Below are positions 1-7,878 of a stretch of 24,824 bases of DNA, piece by piece; position 1 is the first letter of the stretch, and every line of letters starts with the position of its first letter. The notes beneath the pieces are model-generated. The model worked only from the letters and a program-made list of their open reading frames with translations, did no database searches and was not told the origin of the DNA. Position numbers and translations under genes: made by a program. The DNA comes from MGOM01 sp035455265 (GTDB lineage: Bacteria > Chloroflexota > Anaerolineae > Anaerolineales > E44-bin32). The DNA is taken from NCBI GenBank assembly GCA_035455265.1, contig DATIFK010000088.1, positions 1-24,824 on the forward strand, given 5' to 3'.

Positions 1-1008
1 GGGATGCGCGAGGTCAACGCCCCCGATGAGCTCCCCGGGCTGCTGGCGGCCGCGCGCCGCGAGGCCGAGGCGGCCTTCGGGGACGGCAACGTCTACCTGG
101 AGAAGCTCCTCCTCAACGCCCGCCACATCGAGTTCCAGATCCTGGCCGACTCCCAGGGCAACGTTATCCACCTGGGCGAGCGCGAATGCTCGCTGCAACG
201 TCGCCATCAGAAGCTGCTGGAGGAGTCTCCTTCGTCCTTCATGGACGACGAGCTTCGCCGCCAGATGGGCGAACTGGCGTGCGCCTCAGCCCGCGCCGTC
301 GAGTACCTCAACGCCGGCACGATCGAGTTCCTGGTCGACAAAGACCGCAACTTCTTCTTCCTGGAAATGAACACCCGCCTCCAGGTCGAACACCCCGTCA
401 CGGAAATGGTCACCGGGGTCGACATCGTCAAAGAACAGTTGCGCATCGCCCGCGGCCGCAAACTGCGCTACACGCAGGACGACATCCACCTCAACGGCTG
501 GGCGATCGAGTGCCGCATCAACGCCGAAGACCCCTACAACAACTTCCTGCCTTCGACTGGTCGCCTGGAGCAGATCATCCCGCCGACGGGCCCCGGCGTG
601 CGCGTCGACACCGGCGTCTACCCCGGCTTCGAGATCTCGCCGTACTACGACTCGCTCATCTCCAAGCTCCTGTGCTGGGGAGAGACGCGCGGCGAGGCGA
701 TCCTGCGCATGCGACGCGCCCTGGAGGAGTACCGCATCCTGGGCGTCCGCACCAACATCCCGTTCCACCAGAGCATCATGGACTCCCACCGCTTCATGGG
801 CGGTCAGATCGACACCCGCTTCGTCGAAGAGCGGTTCTCGATGGACGAGGAGCAGGAGGGTCGCGAAGCGCTGGCGCCCATTGCCGCCGTGCTCGCCACC
901 CTGGTGGCGCATCGCGAGAGCCAGCAAGCCTCCCAGATCGTCCGCCGCGGCGCCCGTGACACCAGCAACTGGAAGTGGGTCGGTCGCTGGGAACGGATGC
1001 ATAGATAG
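1..1008 (+). CDS. accC: Biotin carboxylase subunit of acetyl/propionyl-CoA carboxylase, 5'-truncated by window edge
   Basis: ATP-dependent carboxylation of biotin on the carrier protein, the first half-reaction of an acyl-CoA carboxylase. The frame is open from base 1 (Gly-Met-Arg, matching the end of the glycine-rich ATP loop), so about 115 N-terminal residues of a roughly 450-residue protein lie outside the window. Numbering from the first Met at base 4, visible family motifs are ERECSLQRRHQK (59-70), which lies in the ATP-grasp domain, and the catalytic EMNTRLQVEHPVTE stretch (121-134). A biotin carboxylase C-terminal domain follows (INAEDP, YYDSLISKL). The carrier protein is a separate gene 113 bases downstream, so this is the split form. 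The linked methylmalonyl-CoA mutase and epimerase make propionyl-CoA the likelier acceptor, but a dual acetyl/propionyl enzyme is possible. The carboxyltransferase subunit is not in view. Confidence 0.93.
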   Translation, partial: GMREVNAPDELPGLLAAARREAEAAFGDGNVYLEKLLLNARHIEFQILADSQGNVIHLGERECSLQRRHQKLLEESPSSFMDDELRRQMGELACASARAVEYLNAGTIEFLVDKDRNFFFLEMNTRLQVEHPVTEMVTGVDIVKEQLRIARGRKLRYTQDDIHLNGWAIECRINAEDPYNNFLPSTGRLEQIIPPTGPGVRVDTGVYPGFEISPYYDSLISKLLCWGETRGEAILRMRRALEEYRILGVRTNIPFHQSIMDSHRFMGGQIDTRFVEERFSMDEEQEGREALAPIAAVLATLVAHRESQQASQIVRRGARDTSNWKWVGRWERMHR

Positions 1009-1121
1009 TGGACAGGGGTGAGCGGCCAGTGGCGGGAGAGAGGCCTCGGGACACGTCTACCGGCCACTGACCACCGGCCACTGAGCACTCCCGTAAGGAC
1101 ACCAGGACGGTGTGACCACTG
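1009..1121. repeat. Intergenic degenerate heptamer repeats (TGGCCAG/CGGCCAC type)
   Basis: The gap between the biotin carboxylase and carrier genes holds 7-base units: CGGCCAG and TGGCGGG at 1023-1036, then CGGCCAC, TGACCAC, CGGCCAC and TGAGCAC in tandem at 1061-1088. The two groups are in opposite orientation and could partly pair. The same unit recurs at 7780-7836 and 15952-15972. No coding potential is seen, and no clear promoter. Confidence 0.6.
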
Positions 1122-1619
1122 ATGAAGTATCTAGCGACCATCCGCGATCATACCTACGAGATCGAGGTCCGCTCCGACCGGGAGATCACCCTGGACGGCA
1201 AGCCCTACACGGTCGACTTCCAGTCGATGGGTGGCCAGCCGGTCTACTCGCTGATTCACGACTTCCAGTCGTACGAGGGCTTCGTCCACCCGACCGATGA
1301 CGGGCTGCAAGTCCTATTGCGAGGACAGCTCTTCGAAGTCCTGGTGGAGGACGAGCGCCAGCGCCGGCTCCGCCAATCGTCGGACATTCAAGTAAGCGGC
1401 ATGGGCGAGTTCCAGCTCAAGGCGCCGATGCCGGGCCTGGTGGTTGCGGTGCCGGTCGAGGAAGGGCAGACGGTGCCGAAGGGCGCCAACCTGATCATTC
1501 TCGAGTCGATGAAGATGCAGAATGAGCTGAAGTCGCCGCGCGATGGCGTCGTGCAGCGGGTGCGCGTTCGGCCGGGGGACCGCGTCGAGCACAACCAGGT
1601 GCTCGTCACCGTGGGCTGA
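1122..1619 (+). CDS. Biotin carboxyl carrier protein subunit of acyl-CoA carboxylase
   Basis: A 165-residue carrier that shuttles carboxybiotin from the biotin carboxylase to the carboxyltransferase. The C-terminal biotinyl/lipoyl domain spans about 97-165. It has the canonical ESMKM motif with the biotinylated lysine at 131 and the two-fold related GxxV turns (APMPGLV near 101, SPRDGVV near 138). The first 85 residues form a beta-rich N-terminal segment, as seen in carriers of propionyl- and pyruvate-type carboxylases. The ATG at 1122 has no strong Shine-Dalgarno sequence. The stop codon is one base before the ATG of the CYTH gene, so the two are almost certainly co-transcribed. Its partner enzyme is the biotin carboxylase just upstream. 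Confidence 0.92.
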   Translation: MKYLATIRDHTYEIEVRSDREITLDGKPYTVDFQSMGGQPVYSLIHDFQSYEGFVHPTDDGLQVLLRGQLFEVLVEDERQRRLRQSSDIQVSGMGEFQLKAPMPGLVVAVPVEEGQTVPKGANLIILESMKMQNELKSPRDGVVQRVRVRPGDRVEHNQVLVTVG

Positions 1620-1620
1620 C

Positions 1621-2250
1621 ATGGACTCTTCCGGCCGGGAGATCGAGGCGAAGTTCCTGCTCCCCCATTTGGCCGACATCCGCGCCCGCCTGCTGTCCGC
1701 CGGCGGGCGTCTCGTTTCCTCCAGGTTCCTCGAGGTTAACCTTCGTTTCGACGATGAGCTCGGCCGCCTGGCGGCTGCCGGGCGCGTTCTGCGCCTGCGG
1801 CGGGACCGCTCGGCGTTCCTGACCTATAAGGCCCCCGGTCCGACGCCCGAAGAGCGGACCGAGATCGAGGTCGAGATCGACGACCCCGAGGCCGGTCGCC
1901 GCTTCCTGGAGGCGATGGGGTTTCGTGTCGTGGCCGCCTACGAGAAATATCGCGAGGTCATCAGCCTCGGCGCCGTGCAGGTGATGCTGGACGAGCTCCC
2001 CTTCGGCCACTTCGTCGAGATCGAAGGCGACTCCGTGGGCGCCATCCAGGTCGCGGCCGAGAGGTTGGGGCTGGCCTGGGAGGATCGCCTCCGCGCCACC
2101 TACCTCGACATCTTCGAGGCCGTGCGCTCTCGCATCGGCCTGGCCGAACGCCAGGCGACGTTCGCCGTTTTCGAGCGACGGCCGGCGCTGCCTTTCGCCG
2201 ACCTGGATTCACTGGCCCGCCAGGCTCGTCCGCAAGGAGCGCCGGCGTGA
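1621..2250 (+). CDS. CYTH domain protein (class IV adenylate cyclase / triphosphatase fold)
   Basis: A 209-residue triphosphate tunnel enzyme. The diagnostic ExExK motif is EIEAK at residues 7-11. The alternating charged strands of the tunnel follow: VLRLR (57-60), a Lys at 70 in TYKAPG, EIEVEI (81-86), YEKYRE (107-112) and ELPFGHFVEIEG (125-136). Members of this superfamily make cAMP from ATP (class IV, CyaB-like) or hydrolyse thiamine triphosphate or inorganic triphosphate, and the motif alone does not say which. The start at 1621 is one base after the carrier-protein stop. The 3' end overlaps the mutase GTG by four bases, so it is locked into a carboxylase-mutase operon. That is an unexpected home for this family. 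The about 45 residues after 160 have no recognised motif. Confidence 0.88.
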   Translation: MDSSGREIEAKFLLPHLADIRARLLSAGGRLVSSRFLEVNLRFDDELGRLAAAGRVLRLRRDRSAFLTYKAPGPTPEERTEIEVEIDDPEAGRRFLEAMGFRVVAAYEKYREVISLGAVQVMLDELPFGHFVEIEGDSVGAIQVAAERLGLAWEDRLRATYLDIFEAVRSRIGLAERQATFAVFERRPALPFADLDSLARQARPQGAPA

Positions 2251-3908
2251 GCGACTCGCTGGATCGGGCCCGCCGCGCCTGGGAGTCCGAGATCCTCGAC
2301 CCGTCGCTGAAACGCGCCCCGGAACGCAGGCCGTCCTTCGAAACATCGTCGGGGATCAAGCTCGAGCGGATCTACCTGCCGGAGGACCTCGATCCCGACT
2401 ACCTCGATCGATTGGGTTTCCCCGGGGAATACCCATTCACGCGCGGTGTGCAGCCGACGATGTACCGCGGGCGTCTGTGGACGATGCGGCAGTACGCCGG
2501 CTTCGCCTCGGCCGAGGAATCCAACCGCCGCTACCGCTATCTTCTGAACCAGGGGCAGACGGGCCTGTCGGTGGCGTTCGATTTGCCGACGCAGATCGGC
2601 TACGACGCCGACGACGCGTTGGCGGAGGGGGAGGTCGGCCGGGTGGGCGTGTCGATCTCGTGCCTCGACGACATGGCGACCCTCTTCGACGGCATTCCTC
2701 TCGACCAGGTCTCCACCAGCATGACGATCAATGCGCCGGCGGCCGTCCTGCTGGCGATGTACCTGGCCGTGGCTCGCCGTCAGGGAGTCGATCCAGCGCG
2801 GCTGCGGGGCACGGTCCAGAATGACATCTTGAAGGAGTACATCGCCCGGGGCACCTACATTTTCCCCCCTGCGCCGGCCATGCGCCTCGTCACCGACGTC
2901 TTCCGTTATTGCCGCGAGCAGGTGCCCCACTGGAACACGATCTCCATTTCGGGCTACCACATGCGCGAAGCCGGGGCGACGGCGGTCCAGGAGGTGGCCT
3001 TCACCCTGGCCAACGCCATCGCTTACGTCCGCGCGGCGATCGCGGCCGGGCTGACGGTCGACGAGTTCGCGCCCCAGCTGGCCTTCTTCTTCAACGCCCA
3101 CAGCGAGTTCCTCGAGGAAGTGGCCAAGTTCCGCGCCGCGCGCCGACTGTGGGCGCGCGTGATGCGCGAGCAGTTCGGCGCCCAGAACCCCGACTCGTGG
3201 CGGCTGCGCTTCCACACCCAGACCGCCGGCTCGACCCTGACGGCCCAGCAGCCGGAGAACAATGTCGTGCGCGTCACCCTGCAGGCACTCGCCGCGGTGC
3301 TCGGAGGAACGCAGTCCCTGCACACCAACAGCATGGACGAGGCGCTCGGCCTACCGACCGAGGCCGCTGTGCGCGTCGCCTTGCGGACACAGCAGATCCT
3401 GGCGCATGAGAGCGGCGTGGCCGATACCATCGACCCGCTCGCCGGCGCCTACGCGGTGGAGAGCCTGACCGACGCCGTCGAAGCCCGGGCCGAAGCCTAC
3501 ATGGCGACCATCGAGGCGATGGGCGGCGCCCTGGAGGCGATTCAAACCGGCTTCATCCAGCGCGAGATTCATGAAGCCGCCTACAAGGCGCAGAAAGCGG
3601 TGGAAGCGGGCCAGTCCGTCGTCGTTGGTGTGAATGCGTTCACCGCCGGAGAGTCCGTCCGGCTCGAGCGGCTGCGTGTCGATCCCGACGTCGAGAGCCG
3701 CCAGCGCGCCCATCTGGCCGAGCTTCGCCATCGGCGAGATGGCCAGCGGGCAGCCGAGGGCCTCGACCACCTGGCGAACGCCGCCGGCGGAACCGAGAAT
3801 CTGATGCCGCATCTTCTGGCGTGCGTCGAGGCCGATGTCACTCTGGGGGAGATCTGCGGCCGCTTGCGCCAGGTGTGGGGAGAATACCGCCCGGCCGGCT
3901 GGCCCTAG
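2247..3908 (+). CDS. mcmA1: Methylmalonyl-CoA mutase large (catalytic) subunit, split type
   Basis: Adenosylcobalamin-dependent isomerisation of (R)-methylmalonyl-CoA and succinyl-CoA. The 553-residue protein is the substrate-binding TIM-barrel part only. It ends at the barrel linker and lacks the DxHxxG cobalamin-binding domain, as in archaeal and some bacterial two-subunit enzymes. Active-site residues agree with P. shermanii numbering: Tyr83 (Y89, in MRQYAGF), Gln191 (Q197), Arg201 (R207, in YIARGTY), Tyr237 and His238 (Y243/H244, in GYHMREAG). Tyr89 plus Arg207 is the signature for a substrate with a free carboxylate. The GTG at 2247 is supported by AAGGAG at 2234-2239 with a 7-base spacer, and it overlaps the CYTH stop. 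The epimerase follows 29 bases downstream. The small B12 subunit must lie elsewhere. Confidence 0.93.
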   Translation: MSDSLDRARRAWESEILDPSLKRAPERRPSFETSSGIKLERIYLPEDLDPDYLDRLGFPGEYPFTRGVQPTMYRGRLWTMRQYAGFASAEESNRRYRYLLNQGQTGLSVAFDLPTQIGYDADDALAEGEVGRVGVSISCLDDMATLFDGIPLDQVSTSMTINAPAAVLLAMYLAVARRQGVDPARLRGTVQNDILKEYIARGTYIFPPAPAMRLVTDVFRYCREQVPHWNTISISGYHMREAGATAVQEVAFTLANAIAYVRAAIAAGLTVDEFAPQLAFFFNAHSEFLEEVAKFRAARRLWARVMREQFGAQNPDSWRLRFHTQTAGSTLTAQQPENNVVRVTLQALAAVLGGTQSLHTNSMDEALGLPTEAAVRVALRTQQILAHESGVADTIDPLAGAYAVESLTDAVEARAEAYMATIEAMGGALEAIQTGFIQREIHEAAYKAQKAVEAGQSVVVGVNAFTAGESVRLERLRVDPDVESRQRAHLAELRHRRDGQRAAEGLDHLANAAGGTENLMPHLLACVEADVTLGEICGRLRQVWGEYRPAGWP

Positions 3909-3937
3909 TGGAAGGCCGGACCGCCAGTGGAGCGAGA

Positions 3938-4519
3938 ATGGACAACATCAAACGCGTCGATCACGTGGCCATCGTCGTGGAGGATATCGAAGCCGCCCTC
4001 GGCTTCTGGCGCGACGGCCTCGGTCTCGAGGTCACCCACGTGGAGGACGTGCCCGACCAGGAGTCGGTGGTGGCCTTCCTGCCCACGGGCGACTCGGAGG
4101 TCGAGCTGGTCAAGCCGACCTCCGCGGACAGCGGCGTGGCCCGCTTTCTCGGCCGGCGCGGGCCGGGGATCCATCACATTTGCTTCGAGGTCGGCGACCT
4201 CGAAGCCAATTTGCAGCGCCTGCAAGAGCGCGGCATTCGCCTGATCAACACTCAGCCGGTGATCGGCACCGCCGGCAAGAAGATCGCCTTCATTCACCCG
4301 GAGAGCACGCACGGCGTGCTGGTGGAGCTGTACGAGATGACCGGGCAGGAGCCCGAGATCCGGTTGGCGCGGGCGCGCACGTTGTCCGACCGCGTCGTGG
4401 GCGAGAGTCAGGTAATGGTGGCCGGTGTGCTTGGGTTCCTGCGGGCGCTGCGCGACGGCCGCCCCAATCCAGCCGTGGACGCAAGGCGGTCAGCCGGCGT
4501 CGGTACGCTGCGAGATTGA
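3938..4519 (+). CDS. mce: Methylmalonyl-CoA epimerase, with C-terminal extension
   Basis: Interconverts the S and R epimers of methylmalonyl-CoA, linking the carboxylase product to the mutase. VOC-fold protein with the metal ligands expected for the family: His9 (DHVAIVV), a Glu near 56 (EVELVKPTS), His80 (GIHHICFEV) and Glu130 (VLVELYE). It also has the family segment IAFIHPEST (116-124). The ATG at 3938 is preceded by GGAG with a 5-base spacer. At 193 residues it is about 55 longer than usual. The extra tail after residue 137 has no recognised domain and may be a short helix. The last 30 bases overlap the convergent glycosidase gene, so there is no room for a separate terminator. Confidence 0.93.
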   Translation: MDNIKRVDHVAIVVEDIEAALGFWRDGLGLEVTHVEDVPDQESVVAFLPTGDSEVELVKPTSADSGVARFLGRRGPGIHHICFEVGDLEANLQRLQERGIRLINTQPVIGTAGKKIAFIHPESTHGVLVELYEMTGQEPEIRLARARTLSDRVVGESQVMVAGVLGFLRALRDGRPNPAVDARRSAGVGTLRD

Positions 4520-6400
4520 TCGCCCCTCAGGCCTGACGACAATTCGGTGAAGGCCGCCGGGCTTGGCCGGGACGTAGCGCAGGACCTGGCCCTCCTCGGC
4601 CTCTTCGGCGTGCCCGTCCGACAGCTCGCTGGTCCACCCGCGAGGATAGGAAAACCGCGGGACACGAATCTCGGTGGGGGCATCGATCGCCGGGTCGTGC
4701 ACGAACTCGAACACGAAGGTACGAGTCCGAACATCGTAGGACATGTGCACCGGCAGCCCGGCCGTCGCCCGAGCGTACGGGCGCACCACGGCCTCGAGGG
4801 CGCGGCCGCCCGAGTTGATGTCGGCTGGATCGCGCTGCTGGTCGCGGCTGAAGATCGACAGGTCCTCGTCGTTCCATTGATCGCCCCGGGCGTTCGAGTT
4901 GTCTGCGGTGTAGTTCCACAACGTGTACGAAACCAGAGCGTCATCCATCGCCCGCAGGGACCGGTCCATCGCCCGCACGGCCGAGGAGAAGTCCCCGGTT
5001 CGAAACGATCGTTTGCCATCCAGATCGAAAGGGATCCCCACTTCGCCGATGACGGTCGGCGCGCCGTGAAGCTGATGCTCCCCTGCCCGCCGTAGGCTCC
5101 GCATGCGCGAGGCATAGGCCTTGCGTATGACCCACGGCGTCAGGACGAGCCGATCCGTCTCCACATCGTATCCCAGCCACGGCTGGAAGGTCTTCATCAT
5201 GAGGATCGGCACGTCGTACCAGTGGGGAGCGGCGACGACCCGAGGCGCGTCTTCGGGCCCCCAGACGGGCAACGGGTGGTCGGGGATCGTCTCCACAAAG
5301 ATGAGTGCGTTGGGATCCTCCCGGCGGATGGCCGCGGCGTAGCGATTGATGAACGGCCGCAGGTAGTCCCGGTTGAAGTCCACGCGACGTCCCCGCGCCT
5401 CGCGGAAGTAGCCGGGCTGGATCAGATGAGGGCGACCGCTGCCGTCCAGGTCCCACACGCCATGTTCCCGCCACGGACACTCGTGTCCGGGAAGCCAGGC
5501 GCGGACGCCACCCGGGTCGATCGTGCGCCGGCCGGACCTCCGCAGACCCGTCGTTCGCAATTCCCAGACCTCGACCTCCTGCGCGATGCCGGCACCCAAG
5601 AGCATCGATTGGTAGGGAGTCGGCGTGTCGCCGATCCTCGGCGCCCCCTCCAGTAGGGACAGATCCTTCCATCCGATGTAGCCGGGAGCGGGCTCATTGA
5701 GGCTGTCGTAGCCGAGCACGCCGGGAAGGCCCTTCAAGCGGCGAGCCACCTGCGCCATGGCTTCGATGTAGTGGCGCTGCAAGTACGCCTGGATGGATTC
5801 GCCCTCGACGGAAAGGCGCGGCGCGAAATCCTCCCCGGCGAAGAACAGGGTGAACATGGTCGCCGCCGCCAACTTGAGGTTGTTGGTGGGCCAAATCATC
5901 CGCGGCAGCGGGTCGCCATGCGCCTGGTGCGTCACGGCGGCGCCCGTATCGGCGAGCCGCGCCACGTTGAAGCCGACGGCCTCGAGCGTCCAGCACGGCG
6001 CGCCGTCGCCTCCGCTGAAGCGGCTCCACACATCCTGATGAGGGTCGATGAACAGATCGAAACCGTAGTCGCCGGCTTTGCGGACCACGGCGACGAGGTA
6101 GTCGAGGTAGGCCTCGTCGTAGACCCCCGGGCCGGCGTGCTCCACCGCTTCCCATGTCACCAGGAAGCGCAGCAGGGAGAATCCCCACGAGCGGAGGCGC
6201 CCGAAGTGCTCACCGGCCTCCTCGAGGGGAAACGGCCGGCCGACGAAGGAAACATCTCGAGGGTGGAGCAGACTGTCCCGGCGGTACGTTGCGCCGTCCG
6301 GCGTTCGAGGCACTTTGCTGGATCCGCCGAGGTTCACGCCGCGCAGCAGGCAGCGGCGACCGTGCTCATCGACGAGCCAGCCACTGTCGATGCGGATCAT
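4490..6400 (-). CDS. GH5-like glycoside hydrolase (glucosylceramidase/endoglycosylceramidase type)
   Basis: A 636-residue (beta/alpha)8 retaining glycosidase of clan GH-A. From the chosen start, LRGVNLGG near 19-26 is the GH5 first-strand motif. SLNEP carries the acid/base Glu236, APHWYD (391-396) the conserved His/Tyr, and GEVGIPFD the nucleophile Glu453. The insertions and the HWYD and GE.G.PF motifs recall the branch with endoglycosylceramidases and fungal glucosylceramide/steryl glucosidases; that sub-family call is from memory and less certain. A C-terminal beta-rich segment of about 100 residues follows. No signal peptide is seen, so it should be cytoplasmic. The ATG at 6400 has AAAGG 7 bases upstream; an ATG at 6439 is also in frame. 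It lies 51 bases after the thiolase stop on the same strand. Confidence 0.82.
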   Translation of the reverse strand: MIRIDSGWLVDEHGRRCLLRGVNLGGSSKVPRTPDGATYRRDSLLHPRDVSFVGRPFPLEEAGEHFGRLRSWGFSLLRFLVTWEAVEHAGPGVYDEAYLDYLVAVVRKAGDYGFDLFIDPHQDVWSRFSGGDGAPCWTLEAVGFNVARLADTGAAVTHQAHGDPLPRMIWPTNNLKLAAATMFTLFFAGEDFAPRLSVEGESIQAYLQRHYIEAMAQVARRLKGLPGVLGYDSLNEPAPGYIGWKDLSLLEGAPRIGDTPTPYQSMLLGAGIAQEVEVWELRTTGLRRSGRRTIDPGGVRAWLPGHECPWREHGVWDLDGSGRPHLIQPGYFREARGRRVDFNRDYLRPFINRYAAAIRREDPNALIFVETIPDHPLPVWGPEDAPRVVAAPHWYDVPILMMKTFQPWLGYDVETDRLVLTPWVIRKAYASRMRSLRRAGEHQLHGAPTVIGEVGIPFDLDGKRSFRTGDFSSAVRAMDRSLRAMDDALVSYTLWNYTADNSNARGDQWNDEDLSIFSRDQQRDPADINSGGRALEAVVRPYARATAGLPVHMSYDVRTRTFVFEFVHDPAIDAPTEIRVPRFSYPRGWTSELSDGHAEEAEEGQVLRYVPAKPGGLHRIVVRPEGRSISQRTDAG

Positions 6401-6451
6401 GGGCAAGCCTTTCGCCCCGTCCGAGCGTGGACGGGTCATGCCAGGCGAAGG

Positions 6452-7675
6452 TCAGTCTCCGACCCACTCGACGATCGTCGCTTCCCCCTGCCCGACTCCG
6501 ACGCACAGCGTCGCCAGACCGTAGAACGGCCTCGGAGCCGAAGCGGCGCGCCGCCTCATTTCGTGGACCAACGTGCACAGGATGCGAGCGCCCGAGCAAC
6601 CCAACGGGTGCCCCAGCGCCACGGCGCCTCCGTTGACGTTGGTGACTTCATGCCGCAAGCCCAGTTCCTGCATGACGGCCAGTGCTTGCACGGCGAAGGC
6701 CTCGTTCAACTCCACCAGACCGATCTGGCCGATATCCAGGCCGGCTCGCCGGAGAGCTTTCCGCGTGGCCGGGATCGGCCCGTAGCCCATCGTCCGCGGT
6801 TCCACGCCGGCGGCAGCTGAGGCAACGACTCGTGCCCAGGGTTTCAAGCCGAGTTGCCGGGCACGCTCGGCGGACATCAGCAAAACAGCCGCCGCCCCGT
6901 CGTTGATGCCGGAGGCATTCCCGGCCGTGACGGTGCCGCCCTGGCGGAAGGCCGGCCTGAGGCGCGCCAGCGATTCGAGACTGGTGTCCTTGCGCGGCCG
7001 CTCATCACGGTCGACGATGACCGGATCGCCCTTTCGCTGAGGCACCGATACCGGCACGATCTCCTCGGCAAAGCGGCCCGACTCGATCGCCGCCACCGCC
7101 CTTCGATGGCTCTCGAGGGCGAAAGCGTCTTGCTCTTCGCGGGTGATGGACGGCCTCTCGGCACGGATGTTCTCGGCCGTCTCGCCCATGCTGTCGGTGC
7201 CGAAGGCCTTCTCCATTCGGGGATTCACGAAGCGCCAGCCGAGAGTCGTGTCGTACATCGTGACGTTGCCCCACGGGAAGGCGCCCTCGCTCTTGGGGAC
7301 AGCCCACGGTGCACGCGTCATCGATTCAACCCCGCCGGCGATGTAGATGTCGCCTTCGCCGCTCTTGATGGCGCGCGCCGCGGCGTTGACCGCCGCCAGG
7401 CTGGAGGCGCACAGGCGGTTGAAGGTCACCGCCGCCACCGAAGCCGGCAGCCCCGCCAACAACGTCGCCATGCGGGCGACGTTGCGGTTGTCCTCGCCGG
7501 CCTGATTGGCGCAGCCGAAGTAGACCTCTTCGACGAGCGCCGGATCGAGGCCGGCGCGCTTCACGATCTCGGCGATGACCAGCGCCGCCAGGTCGTCGGG
7601 GCGGACGTCCTTGAGCGCCCCGCCGTGGGCGCCGATGGGGGTCCGCACAGCTTGAACGATGACGGCTTCGCTCAC
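6452..7675 (-). CDS. Thiolase (acetyl-CoA acyltransferase, 3-oxoadipyl-CoA thiolase type)
   Basis: Thiolytic cleavage of 3-oxoacyl-CoA to acetyl-CoA and a shortened acyl-CoA, or the reverse condensation. The 407-residue protein has the full degradative thiolase signature: nucleophile Cys89 (NRLCASSL), His356 (GHPLGCSGAR) and acid/base Cys391 (LCVGVGQG). The stretches GCANQAGEDNRNVARMA and DTTLGWRFVNP are characteristic of the PcaF/PaaJ group. The true substrate may be 3-oxoadipyl-CoA, or acetoacetyl-CoA given the adjacent isobutyryl-CoA mutase. The GTG at 7675 is supported by a perfect AGGAGG at 7683-7688 with a 7-base spacer. It is divergent from the mutase at 7879 and probably co-transcribed with the glycosidase. 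Confidence 0.95.
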   Translation of the reverse strand: MSEAVIVQAVRTPIGAHGGALKDVRPDDLAALVIAEIVKRAGLDPALVEEVYFGCANQAGEDNRNVARMATLLAGLPASVAAVTFNRLCASSLAAVNAAARAIKSGEGDIYIAGGVESMTRAPWAVPKSEGAFPWGNVTMYDTTLGWRFVNPRMEKAFGTDSMGETAENIRAERPSITREEQDAFALESHRRAVAAIESGRFAEEIVPVSVPQRKGDPVIVDRDERPRKDTSLESLARLRPAFRQGGTVTAGNASGINDGAAAVLLMSAERARQLGLKPWARVVASAAAGVEPRTMGYGPIPATRKALRRAGLDIGQIGLVELNEAFAVQALAVMQELGLRHEVTNVNGGAVALGHPLGCSGARILCTLVHEMRRRAASAPRPFYGLATLCVGVGQGEATIVEWVGD

Positions 7676-7779
7676 AGTAGAGCCTCCTGGTCGCAGTCGC
7701 GCCGCTCACGCGCGCGGCGGGTGGATTCTACTCCGGCGGTGCGCCCTCGATGGTTTCCGGAGCAGCCTCGCTAGACGAA

Positions 7780-7836
7780 CGGTCAGCGGTCAGTGGCCAG
7801 TGGCCGGCGGCCGGGATCTAACCGGCCACGGGCCAC
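7780..7836. repeat. Degenerate heptamer tandem repeat in divergent promoter region
   Basis: Five adjacent 7-base units run from 7780 to 7814 (CGGTCAG, CGGTCAG, TGGCCAG, TGGCCGG, CGGCCGG). After a short spacer come CGGCCAC and GGGCCAC in the opposite sense (7823-7836), so the two blocks can fold back on each other. The element sits between the divergent thiolase and mutase genes. It is related to the repeats at 1023-1088 and 15952-15972. Confidence 0.65.
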
Positions 7837-7845
7837 CCGCCGTTG

Positions 7846-7851
7846 TATAAT
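7846..7851 (+). promoter_or_regulatory. Consensus -10 box upstream of second mutase
   Basis: A perfect TATAAT lies 27 bases before the ATG at 7879. No good -35 hexamer is seen at 16-18 bases spacing. The upstream DNA is the heptamer repeat block, so either an activator is needed or the -10 acts alone. Confidence 0.45.
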
Positions 7852-7878
7852 CCGCGCGCCCCATAGGTGAGTGAACCC

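Noticed and set aside
2100..3323. A 407-codon - strand frame antisense to the first mutase
   Set aside because: Covered by a complete mutase reading frame; the antisense product is Arg/His/Gly rich without any family signal.
5771..7774. Long + strand open frames antisense to the glycosidase and thiolase
   Set aside because: Both - strand genes have intact catalytic motifs and good ribosome binding sites; the + frames have neither.
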